NCBI RefSeq assembly: GCF_038148855.1
Contig: NZ_JBBVGR010000002.1
Location: 1-64,000, forward strand
Source: Phycobacter sedimenti
GTDB lineage: Bacteria > Pseudomonadota > Alphaproteobacteria > Rhodobacterales > Rhodobacteraceae
Direction: 5' to 3'
DNA length: 64,000 bases
Made by a program: the position numbers and the translations under genes. Each line of letters starts with the position of its first letter. Position 1 is the stretch's first letter. Of this stretch, positions 17,253-25,712 are shown piece after piece. The notes under the pieces are model-generated. The model was not told the DNA's origin, ran no database searches, and worked only from the letters and a program-made list of their open reading frames with translations.

Positions 17253-17906
17253 ATGAAGTTGAACGCTTACGTTGCGGGTCTTTTGGTTTTGATCGGTCTC
17301 GTTTCTGGTTGTGTGCCTACAAGCGAGACAGCCTCTGTCCCGGTGCCAGAGATCATGAGCAAAGACAGTGTGACTGTTGCTAACAAGACCAGAGTTGAGG
17401 TTCATTCCGGCATGACACTCGGCCAAGCGGCGCTTGCAGGTTTCACCAAGTTCAAAAATACGGGCGGGGTCTACGGTGCAATGTATGTCTCGCGGGATGG
17501 GAGTTCGTTCTCCTGGCGCTCGCGCCGCTATTCCGTGGAGGACGCGATGGTTGCCGCGCAAACCGATTGCGAGGCCTTCTACCGGACAGACTGCGAGCTA
17601 TATGCGACCCTCGTGCCCGCCGCACCACGCGAAGGCCAGTTTTATCTTCGTGATCAGAGCAGGGACAACTGGGAAAGAGCTGTTCGAGAGACGCGGGCAG
17701 GGAACCTCATCGCGATAGCGGCAAACAAAACAGGCGCATCCGGTTTCGCCTGGGACTTCAGCAGCGCGGAAGAGGCCCGCGCAGCGGCGATCAGAACATG
17801 CGTGAAAAATGCGGCCGCCCTGCCTAAAGATGGTACCGCTCGCGTTGTCGCTGCGAATGAGGCGGCTGGAGTGTACCAGTGCCGCATCATTGGAGTCTTT
17901 CGATAG
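17253..17906 (+). CDS. Lipoprotein with two DUF4189-like repeats
   Basis: A 217-residue protein with a lipoprotein signal ending in the lipobox LVSGC, so probably membrane-anchored by its lipidated cysteine. Two related segments follow: YGAMYVSRDGSSFSWRSR with a later AAQTDCEAF, and LIAIAANKTGASGFAWDF with a later AAIRTCVKN. Both share the pattern A-x-x-x-G, aromatic, then Ala-rich helix and Cys, as in DUF4189-type domains. Upstream DNA (17160-17250) is AT-rich compared with the surroundings. The function is unknown. An alternative ATG lies three codons earlier. Confidence 0.65.
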   Translation: MKLNAYVAGLLVLIGLVSGCVPTSETASVPVPEIMSKDSVTVANKTRVEVHSGMTLGQAALAGFTKFKNTGGVYGAMYVSRDGSSFSWRSRRYSVEDAMVAAQTDCEAFYRTDCELYATLVPAAPREGQFYLRDQSRDNWERAVRETRAGNLIAIAANKTGASGFAWDFSSAEEARAAAIRTCVKNAAALPKDGTARVVAANEAAGVYQCRIIGVFR

Positions 17907-18001
17907 ACTGTTCCGGTGCGCGTGAGCAGAGGAAATGTCGCTCAAGCTGTTGCGGTCTGACGATGCCAGGATCAGTCACTTCTGCTCCGTGGCAAACTCA
18001 A

Positions 18002-20644
18002 TCAATCCGGGATCTTGAGCGTCTCGTTGCGACCGCTTTTCTGGTACTGGAGCTGTGCCTCCCCGATGGCGACGACCTGCCCGCCATCCAGCCGGTCACC
18101 GACCTGCACCTTCCGATAGCGCCCGTTTGGCAGACGTACCAGGGCACGCCGTTCGGCGGCCGTGCCGTAGACACCAATGAGGTTCAGCTTGCGCAGGTTG
18201 ATCGCATTGTTGATCGTTGCCTGACGCGCCACCGAGGCAGAGCTTGGAATGCGCGGGGTGGCCGTGGCGGCGGCGGGCACGGCAGCAGCGGTCGCCGCGG
18301 CGGGTCTGCTGCGCTGAGCGCGATCCACGATGTTGGCAAAGTTGGCCGGGCGCTGTCGCGGTTTCACGGAAGAGGCGATGGCCTGCGCTGTTGCAGGTTG
18401 GTTTTCCTCTTCTTCGGTTTTCAGCGTGGCGGGGCGCACGCGGGGGCGCAGGCCGGCCAGCTCGGCCCGGCTGCGTCCGCCAAGCTGGGTGCGTTCCACC
18501 TGTTCGGCCAGATCGGTGGGTCGGGTGCGCGGGCGCAGCTGTGACAGGGCCTCAAGGCGTACCGCTTCCGCGGCGGCAGCTTCTGCTGCCGCCTGTGCAT
18601 CGGGGTCGGCGCGCGGCGGGGTCGGGGGCGGCACCACCGGCGGGCGGCCAAGATAGACGATCACCCCATCGGGGTTCACGGTGCCTTCGGGCGTCGCTTC
18701 GACCAATCCGCGCTGATCCAGCGCAATCGCGCTGCCCGCTGCTGCCGGAGAGCTGACCACATCGGGCGCATCATCCAGTTTCAGATTCGGTTGCGGCGGC
18801 AGGGCGACAGCGTCCTGTGACAGGTTGGTGTGGTCGATGGAGGCAACGTAGATGTTGTCGAGGTCCACAACTGCGGGCACCTCGGCGATTTCCGGCACCG
18901 CCTGCCAGATGCCTGTTGCGGCATATTGGGCGGCCTGTTCGAGTGCGGCGTCCTGGCCAGCCTCCGTTTCAGGCGCCTCGGCAACCCCATCGGCAATGGC
19001 TTCCGGGTCCGGGGCTGCGGTCGGCGACGGGCTGCGACTGGCCAGCTCCGTGCCTGCTACACCTGGCGCGTCCGGCTCTTCGGGCAAAGGGAAAACGCCC
19101 GGATCGGGCTGGTCGGGGATCGGACTGACCTGAGGAGCGATGGGCCGGGTTTCCGGTTCCGCGAGGGCCAGAGGAACAGAAGCGGGTGCGGTGATGCTCT
19201 CGCTGTCCTCGGGGGACGGACGCTCGGAGATGGGGGGCTGGTCCGGGTCGTTGGTCTCGGCCTCGAGCGGTACTGCCTCCGGCTCTGGCACAGTGGACGT
19301 CTGCGTTTCGCCTGCATCCCGGTCCTCGATGGCCGCGGGCGCATCCGAGAAACGCGAAAAGGGTCCGGCACCGCTCACATAGGCCAATGCGGCGACCACC
19401 AGCATGAAGACCAGCAGGATCGCGGTCAGGATCAGACCCATGTTGCGGGATTTCTCAGGCGTCCATTGCGGCTGTGATTTTGAGAAGAAGCGAGAGAAGC
19501 CTCCGGCCGCGGCTGCGACGGCGGATCCGGACTGTCCCTCTTTGGCTGAAAGGTTTGCCGGGCCACCAGCGGTGAGCGGCGGCGCCGGGGGAATAGGGCG
19601 TGCAACAGCTGCGGCTGCCAGCTCTTTGGCCAGTTTCTCTTCCTGAGCTTTCAGCGGTGCCGGTGCTGCGGGGGCGGCAACCGGGTCTTTCGCGCCCGGC
19701 TGGCCTTTGCTGGCTGACAGAGCAGAGGCAGGGGCAGGGGCAGCGGGTGTTCGCGTGGCCCCGTCTAGTGACGGTATGTGCTCCGGTGTCTGCGCAGAAG
19801 CCACCTGCGCATTCACCGCATCATGCCGACGGCGACGGGTGCTGAATCCCGGGGCAGGCCCGGTATCTTCACCGTCCGCAGTTTCATCCTGGGGGCTCTC
19901 GGCCTCTTCCTCAAGGGAGGCGGTGACGCTGTCTGCTGTCAGCGTCAGCCCGCCCTTTGCACGCGCCGGGCCGCGATCGTCACGGTCCGGGTCAGGTTCT
20001 TCGGCGATGTCTTGCGGCGGGGCTGGTGATGGCGCATGTCCATCGGCAGGCGTGGCCTTGGGGGGTTCCAGCTTGGGAGCCGGGGGCAGTTTCGAAGGCG
20101 GCTGTTCGGCAGGGCCCACGTCCACAACGGCGATTCCGTCAGGCTCGATCGGGCTGTCCCCGATCGCTTTGGCCGGGCCGAAGAACGGCTCGCCGAGAAA
20201 ATCCATGTCGCCGGGAATCGCCACGAAGCTGGCAGGGGTAAAGCCGTGATCCACCGCAAAGCTTTCGGCCTCGGCCAGGGTTTCGCGTGCGACTGCGGCA
20301 ATATGGGTCAGCGTGCCATCTTCGGAAATGTCAAAGGACAGATCTGCGACCGCATAGGGCGTTGCCCCTTCCAGTGCCTGTGCCGCCAGCTCGCGCCGCG
20401 CGCGCGGATCGAGCATGCCGGTTTCGATTGTCAGGTACCGAATCTGGTCGTTCGGGATCACCAGTTTGCAGCAATCCGGATCGGTCAGATCGAGTGCGGC
20501 GCCTTTCTTGCGCAGATCGCTCAAGGCCCCCATAAGGTCGGAATGATCCAGCGCCACCGTTCCGATGTTGCGCCAGCCCCCGGCAGCACGGTGCAGGTAG
20601 GTGATACCGTCAGAAGACAGTGAGAGAGCAAACCCCGGTTTCAT
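18002..20644 (-). CDS. Large bitopic Pro/Ala-rich protein with PilM/GspL-like and PilP/GspC-like ends
   Basis: An 880-residue protein of unusual architecture. Residues 1-160 look like a PilM/GspL-type actin-like N-terminal domain (MKPGFALSLSSDGITYLHRA, LTIETGMLDPRARRELAAQALEG). Residues about 180-400 are low-complexity Pro/Ala/Glu, followed by one membrane helix at about 402-425 (MGLILTAILLVFMLVVAALA). A second long Pro/Ala/Glu-rich region, presumably periplasmic, runs to about 800. The last 65 residues (LIGVYGTAAERRALVRLPNG, VQVGDRLDGGQVVAIGE) resemble the PilP/GspC beta domain. This suggests a cytoplasm-to-periplasm connector, but no pilus or secretion genes are nearby. ATG at 20644 chosen because it starts the conserved-looking domain; the frame is open another 167 codons upstream over the neighbouring gene. 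Confidence 0.6.
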   Translation of the reverse strand: MKPGFALSLSSDGITYLHRAAGGWRNIGTVALDHSDLMGALSDLRKKGAALDLTDPDCCKLVIPNDQIRYLTIETGMLDPRARRELAAQALEGATPYAVADLSFDISEDGTLTHIAAVARETLAEAESFAVDHGFTPASFVAIPGDMDFLGEPFFGPAKAIGDSPIEPDGIAVVDVGPAEQPPSKLPPAPKLEPPKATPADGHAPSPAPPQDIAEEPDPDRDDRGPARAKGGLTLTADSVTASLEEEAESPQDETADGEDTGPAPGFSTRRRRHDAVNAQVASAQTPEHIPSLDGATRTPAAPAPASALSASKGQPGAKDPVAAPAAPAPLKAQEEKLAKELAAAAVARPIPPAPPLTAGGPANLSAKEGQSGSAVAAAAGGFSRFFSKSQPQWTPEKSRNMGLILTAILLVFMLVVAALAYVSGAGPFSRFSDAPAAIEDRDAGETQTSTVPEPEAVPLEAETNDPDQPPISERPSPEDSESITAPASVPLALAEPETRPIAPQVSPIPDQPDPGVFPLPEEPDAPGVAGTELASRSPSPTAAPDPEAIADGVAEAPETEAGQDAALEQAAQYAATGIWQAVPEIAEVPAVVDLDNIYVASIDHTNLSQDAVALPPQPNLKLDDAPDVVSSPAAAGSAIALDQRGLVEATPEGTVNPDGVIVYLGRPPVVPPPTPPRADPDAQAAAEAAAAEAVRLEALSQLRPRTRPTDLAEQVERTQLGGRSRAELAGLRPRVRPATLKTEEEENQPATAQAIASSVKPRQRPANFANIVDRAQRSRPAAATAAAVPAAATATPRIPSSASVARQATINNAINLRKLNLIGVYGTAAERRALVRLPNGRYRKVQVGDRLDGGQVVAIGEAQLQYQKSGRNETLKIPD

Positions 20645-20815
20645 CGTGCGGTCAAACCATCCAAGTTCCTGTTGCCCGGACCGCGTTGTGCCCGATTGGC
20701 CTTGTGTGCAGACTTTAAAGCAGGAGTTTGCCGAGGAAAAGGAAAAGACAGAAACTGCCCTTGTCTGCGGCAAGGAAGCGCCCCCATCTTGATGTGGCAA
20801 AAGGAGGCAGTGCCC

Positions 20816-21559
20816 ATGAATGCGAAATTGACAGCAATGATGACGACGCGGGCCCTTGTGGCGTCCCTGGCCCTGATGGCCTGTACAGCGGCACCGGTCC
20901 TGGCCGACCAGCATGTGCCGCCACGCCAGATTTCGGTGACGGGTGAAGCGCGCACCGAGGTCGCGCCGGACCGGGCCAGCATTACCCTTGGCGTGACTGC
21001 AAAGGCCGAGAGCGCGGCGGATGCGATGCGCGCCGTCTCGCAGGATATGGCGGCGGTGATTGACGGCCTGCGCGCGGCTGGTATCGCTGCTGAAGACATG
21101 CAGACCCAGCGCATTTCGGTAGACCCGGTCTGGAGCGGAGGGCACTATGACAGTGGATCCGGAAAACGTGAAATCACCGGTTTTGTCGCCTCAAACACGC
21201 TTTTGGTGCGGGTTCGTGACCTCGGGAACCTTGGCGCAATCCTGGATGACGTGCTGGATGCCGGCGCAAACGAGTTTCGCGGCCTGAGCTTTGGCGTTGC
21301 GGACCGGGCGGCGGTGCTGGACCAGATCCGGGGCGATGCGGTGCGCGATGCCATCCGCAAGGCGCGCCAGCTGGCCGAAGCCGCAGGTATGACCCTTGGC
21401 CCTGTGCGTTCCATCAGCGAGCATGGCGGTGGCGGCGGGGTTCCGATGATGGCGATGGAAATGGCGCGCTCGGGCGGCGTTCCTGTCGAGGCGGGGAGCC
21501 TGTCGTTTGAGCACGGCGTCTCGGTCGTCTTTGACCTGCTGGAGCCGAAGCCGGAGTAA
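20816..21559 (+). CDS. SIMPL (DUF541) domain periplasmic protein
   Basis: A 247-residue exported protein: signal peptide to about residue 31 (ALA-DQ cleavage region), then a SIMPL/DUF541 domain beginning ISVTGEARTEVAPDRASITLGV. The C-terminal part has the typical ARQLAEAAGMTLGPVRSISE. BP26/OMP28-type members form channel-like oligomers, and the biological role is unclear. The start has AAGGAGG eight bases upstream. It is transcribed divergently from the large bitopic protein and ends at a bidirectional terminator shared with metY. Confidence 0.85.
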   Translation: MNAKLTAMMTTRALVASLALMACTAAPVLADQHVPPRQISVTGEARTEVAPDRASITLGVTAKAESAADAMRAVSQDMAAVIDGLRAAGIAAEDMQTQRISVDPVWSGGHYDSGSGKREITGFVASNTLLVRVRDLGNLGAILDDVLDAGANEFRGLSFGVADRAAVLDQIRGDAVRDAIRKARQLAEAAGMTLGPVRSISEHGGGGGVPMMAMEMARSGGVPVEAGSLSFEHGVSVVFDLLEPKPE

Positions 21560-21582
21560 AAGCAATTCACGCGAAAGACGAA

Positions 21583-21608
21583 AAAGGCCGGGGACTGCCC
21601 CGGCCTTT
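21583..21608. terminator. Bidirectional terminator between SIMPL gene and metY
   Basis: AAAGGCCGGGG and CCCCGGCCTTT form a perfect 11-bp stem around ACTG, flanked by A-rich and T-rich tracts on each side, so it can serve both convergent genes. Confidence 0.88.
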
Positions 21609-21628
21609 CTCATTTTCTGCTGCAGGGC

Positions 21629-22921
21629 TTAGCCGCAGGCTTTTGCCAATGCCTGGTCAAGATCGGCGATCAGATCGTCCGCATCCTCGATCCCGATCGA
21701 GATTCGCACCACGTTGGGGCCTGCGCCAGCGGCTTCCTGTTGTTCAGGCGTCAGTTGGCGGTGGGTGGTGGAGGCCGAGTGGATGATCAGCGAGCGGGTA
21801 TCGCCGAGGTTCGCCACATGAGAAAAGATCTCAAGCGCGTCCACCAGTTTGATGCAGGCGTCATACCCACCCTTCACCGCAAAGGTGAACAAGCCGCTGG
21901 TGCCCTTGGGGTAGCAGGCCTGCGCACGCTCGTAATAGGGCGAGGAGGGCAGACCCGCATAGGTCACGTAGTCCACGCGCTCATCCTTCTCCAGCCAGCT
22001 GGCCACCTTCATTGCGTTCTCGCAGTGGCGCTGCATGCGCAGCGACAGCGTCTCGATCCCCATCAGCGTGTAATGGGCCGCCTGCGGATTCATGGTCATG
22101 CCGAGGTCACGAAGACCAATGGCGATGCCGTGGAATGTGAAGGCAAGAGAGCCGAAGGTCTCGTGGAACTTGAGGCCGTGGTAGGCAGGTTCGGGCGCGG
22201 ACAGGGACGGGAACTTGTCCGAGGCGGACCAGTCGAAGTTGCCCGAATCGATCACCACGCCGCCGGTCACGGTGCCATTGCCGGTGAGGTATTTGGTGGT
22301 GGAGTGAACAACCAGCGTGGCACCCTGGGCAATCGGGTTGCACAGGTAGGGGGTTGCGGTGGTGTTGTCCACGATCAGGGGCAGACCTGCGGCATCGGCG
22401 ACATCGGCGATGGCGCGGATATCGGTGACATAGCCGCCGGGGTTTGCGATGGATTCGCAGAACACCGCGCGAGTGTTTTCATCAATGGCATCGCGCACCG
22501 CGTCCAGATCGTCGGTGTCGACGAACTTGGCCGACCAGCCAAAGCGTTTGATGGTCTGGCTGAACTGGGTGACGGTGCCGCCGTAAAGGCGGGTCGAGGC
22601 CACCACATTGCAGCCCGGAGCCATCAGCGGGAACAGCGCCATGATCTGCGCCGCATGGCCCGAGGAACAGCACACCGCGCCGACGCCGCCTTCGAGCGTC
22701 GCGAGACGTTCCTGCAGAACCGCAACCGTGGGGTTGGTCAGGCGCGAATAGATGTAACCGACTTCCTGCAGGTTGAAGAGCGCCGCCGCGTGGTCGGCGT
22801 CACGGAACACATAGGAGGTGGTCTGGTAGATCGGCGTCTGGCGGGCGCCGGTGGCCGGGTCCGGCCGTGCACCGGCATGAATTTGCAGCGTGTCAAAGCC
22901 GTAGCTGGGCGCGTCGGTCAT
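21629..22921 (-). CDS. metY: O-acetylhomoserine sulfhydrylase (aminocarboxypropyltransferase)
   Basis: PLP enzyme of the Cys/Met metabolism family making homocysteine (or methionine) from O-acetylhomoserine and a sulfide. The 430-residue length fits the MetY branch, which is longer than MetZ. Landmarks are YSRLTNPTVAVLQERLATLEGG near residue 58, SSGHAAQ, VDNTTATPYL and the PLP-lysine in STTKYLTGNGT near residue 213. The leader on the minus strand contains a hairpin at 23006-23028 but no SAM riboswitch that I can recognise. It probably feeds sulfur assimilation. Confidence 0.94.
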   Translation of the reverse strand: MTDAPSYGFDTLQIHAGARPDPATGARQTPIYQTTSYVFRDADHAAALFNLQEVGYIYSRLTNPTVAVLQERLATLEGGVGAVCCSSGHAAQIMALFPLMAPGCNVVASTRLYGGTVTQFSQTIKRFGWSAKFVDTDDLDAVRDAIDENTRAVFCESIANPGGYVTDIRAIADVADAAGLPLIVDNTTATPYLCNPIAQGATLVVHSTTKYLTGNGTVTGGVVIDSGNFDWSASDKFPSLSAPEPAYHGLKFHETFGSLAFTFHGIAIGLRDLGMTMNPQAAHYTLMGIETLSLRMQRHCENAMKVASWLEKDERVDYVTYAGLPSSPYYERAQACYPKGTSGLFTFAVKGGYDACIKLVDALEIFSHVANLGDTRSLIIHSASTTHRQLTPEQQEAAGAGPNVVRISIGIEDADDLIADLDQALAKACG

Positions 22922-23005
22922 TTGTTTCTCTCCCTGAGGTCATTGGTTGGCACAGGTTTACGGCAGCAGCGCGCTCCAGACAACGCACTCCCTTCAAAAT
23001 GGGAC

Positions 23006-23028
23006 AGCCTGCCCGAAGGGGGCAGGCT
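23006..23028 (-). terminator. Hairpin between AEC transporter gene and metY
   Basis: AGCCTGCCC and GGGCAGGCT form a perfect stem, 45 bases after the AEC transporter stop on the minus strand and about 85 bases before the metY start. Downstream T content is modest (CATTTT), so termination of the AEC transcript is likely but not certain. Confidence 0.55.
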
Positions 23029-23073
23029 TCGCAGGAAATCGTTCCGGCCATATTGGCGGCGGCGCAAGGGCGC

Positions 23074-24006
23074 TTACATCAGCACTTCCAGCCAGAACCA
23101 GACTGTCAGTACGGAAACCCCGGTCGCGATCAGCACAGAGGAGGCGGCCACCCGTTTTGCGCGGCCGTACATGTTGGCAAAGATATAGGCGTTGAAGCCC
23201 GGTGCCATGGCCGCATTCAGGACCCCTGAACGGAACAGATCCTGTTTCAGGCCCAGCACGCTGCCCAGGGTCCAGACAATGGCGGGATGAACCAGAAGGG
23301 CGGTGACGCAGACAAAGGCAATCGTGCGCAAATCGCCTTCGGGACGGTACTGGACCAGGACGCCACCCAGCGCAAAAAGCGCGCCCGGCAGCGCCGCGCG
23401 GATCAGGAGCTGCAGCGCGTCATCCAGTGCGCCAGGGACCGACAGCCCTGCAAGGTTGAAGGTGAACCCCAGCGCAATCCCGAGAATCAGCACATTCTTG
23501 AACATGGCGGTCAGGACCGAGCGGGCCATCTTGATGCCGCCGCTTCCCCGGTTGCGGACGATCTCCATCACGGTGATACCAATGCCGTAGCAAAAGGGTG
23601 AATGAAAGGCGATGATCGCATAGTTGCCTGTCAGGTTGTCGGCTCCAAAGGCCCGTTCGGTGATCGGCAGGCCCAACAGGACAGAGTTGGAAAACAGGCA
23701 GCAGAAACCGATGGCAACGCTATCTTCCCAGTCGCGATTGAAGATAAGGCGCGCGCCAAAGAGACCGATCACGAAGCAGATGCCTGCACCGGTATAGAAA
23801 CTGATCAGCAGAATGGGGTCGAAGCTGCTCGACAGATCCAGGTTGGCAATGGCGTGAAACAAGAGGCAGGGGATGGCGAAACTCTGGGTGAATTTCATCA
23901 GCCCTTCGATATGGCCTTGGGTGAAATAGCCCTGCCGCGTGGCGGCATAGCCTGCGGCGACAACCAGAAAAACGGGAAGGATGACGTCGATCAGGCTTTG
24001 CAGCAT
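23074..24006 (-). CDS. AEC family transporter
   Basis: A 310-residue inner-membrane protein of the auxin efflux carrier (AEC) family with about ten hydrophobic helices. The N-terminus LIDVILPVFLVVAAGYAATRQGYF is typical, as is the second-half MAPGFNAYIFANMYGRAKRVAASSVLIAT motif. Family members export carboxylates such as malate or malonate; the substrate here is unknown. The gene lies between the phosphodiesterase-like MBL gene and metY, all on the minus strand, separated from metY by a hairpin. Confidence 0.88.
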   Translation of the reverse strand: MLQSLIDVILPVFLVVAAGYAATRQGYFTQGHIEGLMKFTQSFAIPCLLFHAIANLDLSSSFDPILLISFYTGAGICFVIGLFGARLIFNRDWEDSVAIGFCCLFSNSVLLGLPITERAFGADNLTGNYAIIAFHSPFCYGIGITVMEIVRNRGSGGIKMARSVLTAMFKNVLILGIALGFTFNLAGLSVPGALDDALQLLIRAALPGALFALGGVLVQYRPEGDLRTIAFVCVTALLVHPAIVWTLGSVLGLKQDLFRSGVLNAAMAPGFNAYIFANMYGRAKRVAASSVLIATGVSVLTVWFWLEVLM

Positions 24007-24042
24007 GTGTTGGTCCTAATGGGAGAGCTGCGGCGCACCGCT

Positions 24043-24840
24043 CTAAATGGGAATGCGGATCACCATGCCGTCATAGGCGGGGGTGATGTGATCGGGGGTC
24101 TCTGCCTCGACCGTGGCGTAATCCATGTCGATATGCATGTTGGTCAGCACGGCGCGGCGCGGCTTCATGCGGGCGATCCACTCAAGCGCCTGATCCATGT
24201 TGAAATGCGTGGGATGCGGCGTGCGGCGCAGCGCGTCCACCACCCAGTAGTCAAGGTCCGTCAGCTCGGGCAGGGCGGCGTCGGGGATCTCTATCACGTC
24301 CGGCAGATAGGCAAGCCCGCCCATGCGAAAGCCGAGAGCGTCCATTGATCCGTGCCCGACCTCGAAGGGACGGAAGGGAATCTCTCCACCGGGGCCATCG
24401 ATGCTAAAAGGCCCGTCGATGCTGCGCAGATCCAGAATGGGCGGGTAGGGGGAGCCTTCGGGCTGCACGAAGGCATAACCGAACCGCGACAGGAGTGCGT
24501 TCTGCGTGTCGCCATCCGCATAGACGGGAATGCGCGCGCGCATGTTGAAGACGATCATGCGCAGATCGTCGATGCCGTGCACATGATCCGCGTGGGAATG
24601 GGTATAGACCACCGCATCAAGCCGCCCGACACCCGCGTCCAGAAGCTGGCTGCGCATATCAGGAGAGGTGTCGATCAGCACCGTCGTGGTGCCTTCAGGG
24701 CCTTCCCGTTCCACCAGCATCGAACAGCGTCGCCGCCGGTTGCGCGGATTGTCAGGGTCGCAATCGCCCCAGTGCCCGCCAAGGCGCGGCACCCCGCCCG
24801 AGGATCCGCTGCCCAGAATGGTGAAGCGCAGCTCTGACAT
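24043..24840 (-). CDS. MBL-fold hydrolase, PhnP/cyclic-phosphate phosphodiesterase-like
   Basis: A 265-residue metallo-beta-lactamase fold protein with intact metal motif THSHADH near residue 80 and GSGSSGGVPRLGG at the N-terminus, as in PhnP-type phosphodiesterases. It has cysteine-poor, arginine-rich RNRRRRCSMLVE near residue 36, a family feature. The ATG overlaps the tatD stop (TGATG), implying translational coupling. This tatD-MBL pairing is common in Rhodobacterales. Without phn genes here, phosphonate metabolism should not be assumed. Confidence 0.85.
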   Translation of the reverse strand: MSELRFTILGSGSSGGVPRLGGHWGDCDPDNPRNRRRRCSMLVEREGPEGTTTVLIDTSPDMRSQLLDAGVGRLDAVVYTHSHADHVHGIDDLRMIVFNMRARIPVYADGDTQNALLSRFGYAFVQPEGSPYPPILDLRSIDGPFSIDGPGGEIPFRPFEVGHGSMDALGFRMGGLAYLPDVIEIPDAALPELTDLDYWVVDALRRTPHPTHFNMDQALEWIARMKPRRAVLTNMHIDMDYATVEAETPDHITPAYDGMVIRIPI

Positions 24841-25652
24841 CACGCGGCGGCCTTGTGCTGGGCGACTTTCCAGAACAGGCGGTCGAAATTCTCCTGGGTG
24901 CGGGCGGCAAACTCCACGTAGTCGAGGCCAAAGGCCTCGGCACCAACCTTTGCCGTATGGGCGGTATAGGCGGGCTCATTGCGTTTTCCGCGATGCGGGG
25001 GTGGGGCGAGGTAGGGCGCGTCGGTTTCCACCAAAATGCGGTCCACGGGCGCGGCGGCAAAGATATCGCGCAACTCCTGGCTTTTGGGAAAGGCGGCGAT
25101 GCCGGACATCGAGAGGTAAAACCCCAGATCAAGCGCCGCCTTGGCCAGTTCTGCCGAGGAGGAGAAACAGTGCATGACGCAGGAATAGCTGCCATTCTTC
25201 ATCTCATCGGCAAGGATCCGCGCCATGTCGTCATCGGCAGCGCGGGCATGGATGATCAGCGGCAGGCCGGTTTCGCGCGCGGCAGCAATGTGAATGCGCA
25301 GGGAGGTCTGCTGAATCTCGGCGCTGTCGGCGGTGTAGTGGTAATCAAGGCCCGTCTCTCCGATGCCGACGAATTTCGGATGTCTGGCCAGCGCAACCAG
25401 TTCGTCCACGCTCACAAGTGGCTCATCCGCCGCGCTCATCGGGTGGGTGCCAGCGGCATAGAAAACCGGATCGTGCGCCTCGGCAATCGCGCGCACGGCG
25501 GGTTCGTTCTTCAGCTTGGTGCAGATGGTGACCATGCGGGTGACGCCGGCCTCGGCGGCGCGGGCAATCACCTGATCCAGCTCATCGTCGAAATCCGGGA
25601 AGTCCAAATGGCAGTGGCTGTCGGTGATCTGGGGAAGGGTGCTGCTGCTCAT
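24840..25652 (-). CDS. tatD: TatD family metal-dependent hydrolase
   Basis: A 270-residue TIM-barrel nuclease/deoxyribonuclease. Metal ligands are visible in TDSHCHLDFPDFD (residues 10-22), GIGETGLDYHY near 97-107 (catalytic Glu), PLIIHARAADDD and VMHCFSSS. TatD enzymes act in DNA repair or degradation in the cytoplasm. It is part of a minus-strand series with dacC, tmk, holB and the MBL gene, and its stop overlaps the MBL start. Confidence 0.93.
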   Translation of the reverse strand: MSSSTLPQITDSHCHLDFPDFDDELDQVIARAAEAGVTRMVTICTKLKNEPAVRAIAEAHDPVFYAAGTHPMSAADEPLVSVDELVALARHPKFVGIGETGLDYHYTADSAEIQQTSLRIHIAAARETGLPLIIHARAADDDMARILADEMKNGSYSCVMHCFSSSAELAKAALDLGFYLSMSGIAAFPKSQELRDIFAAAPVDRILVETDAPYLAPPPHRGKRNEPAYTAHTAKVGAEAFGLDYVEFAARTQENFDRLFWKVAQHKAAA

Positions 25653-25712
25653 GCCTGTCTCTCGTCGCCTTGTTGCGCCGCAGCCCCCGGAAAAGCCCGC
25701 CTTGGCGGTGGG

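Noticed and set aside
24043..24840. Phosphonate metabolism role for the PhnP-like hydrolase
   Set aside because: No phn genes nearby; the gene is coupled to tatD, a context common without phosphonate genes.
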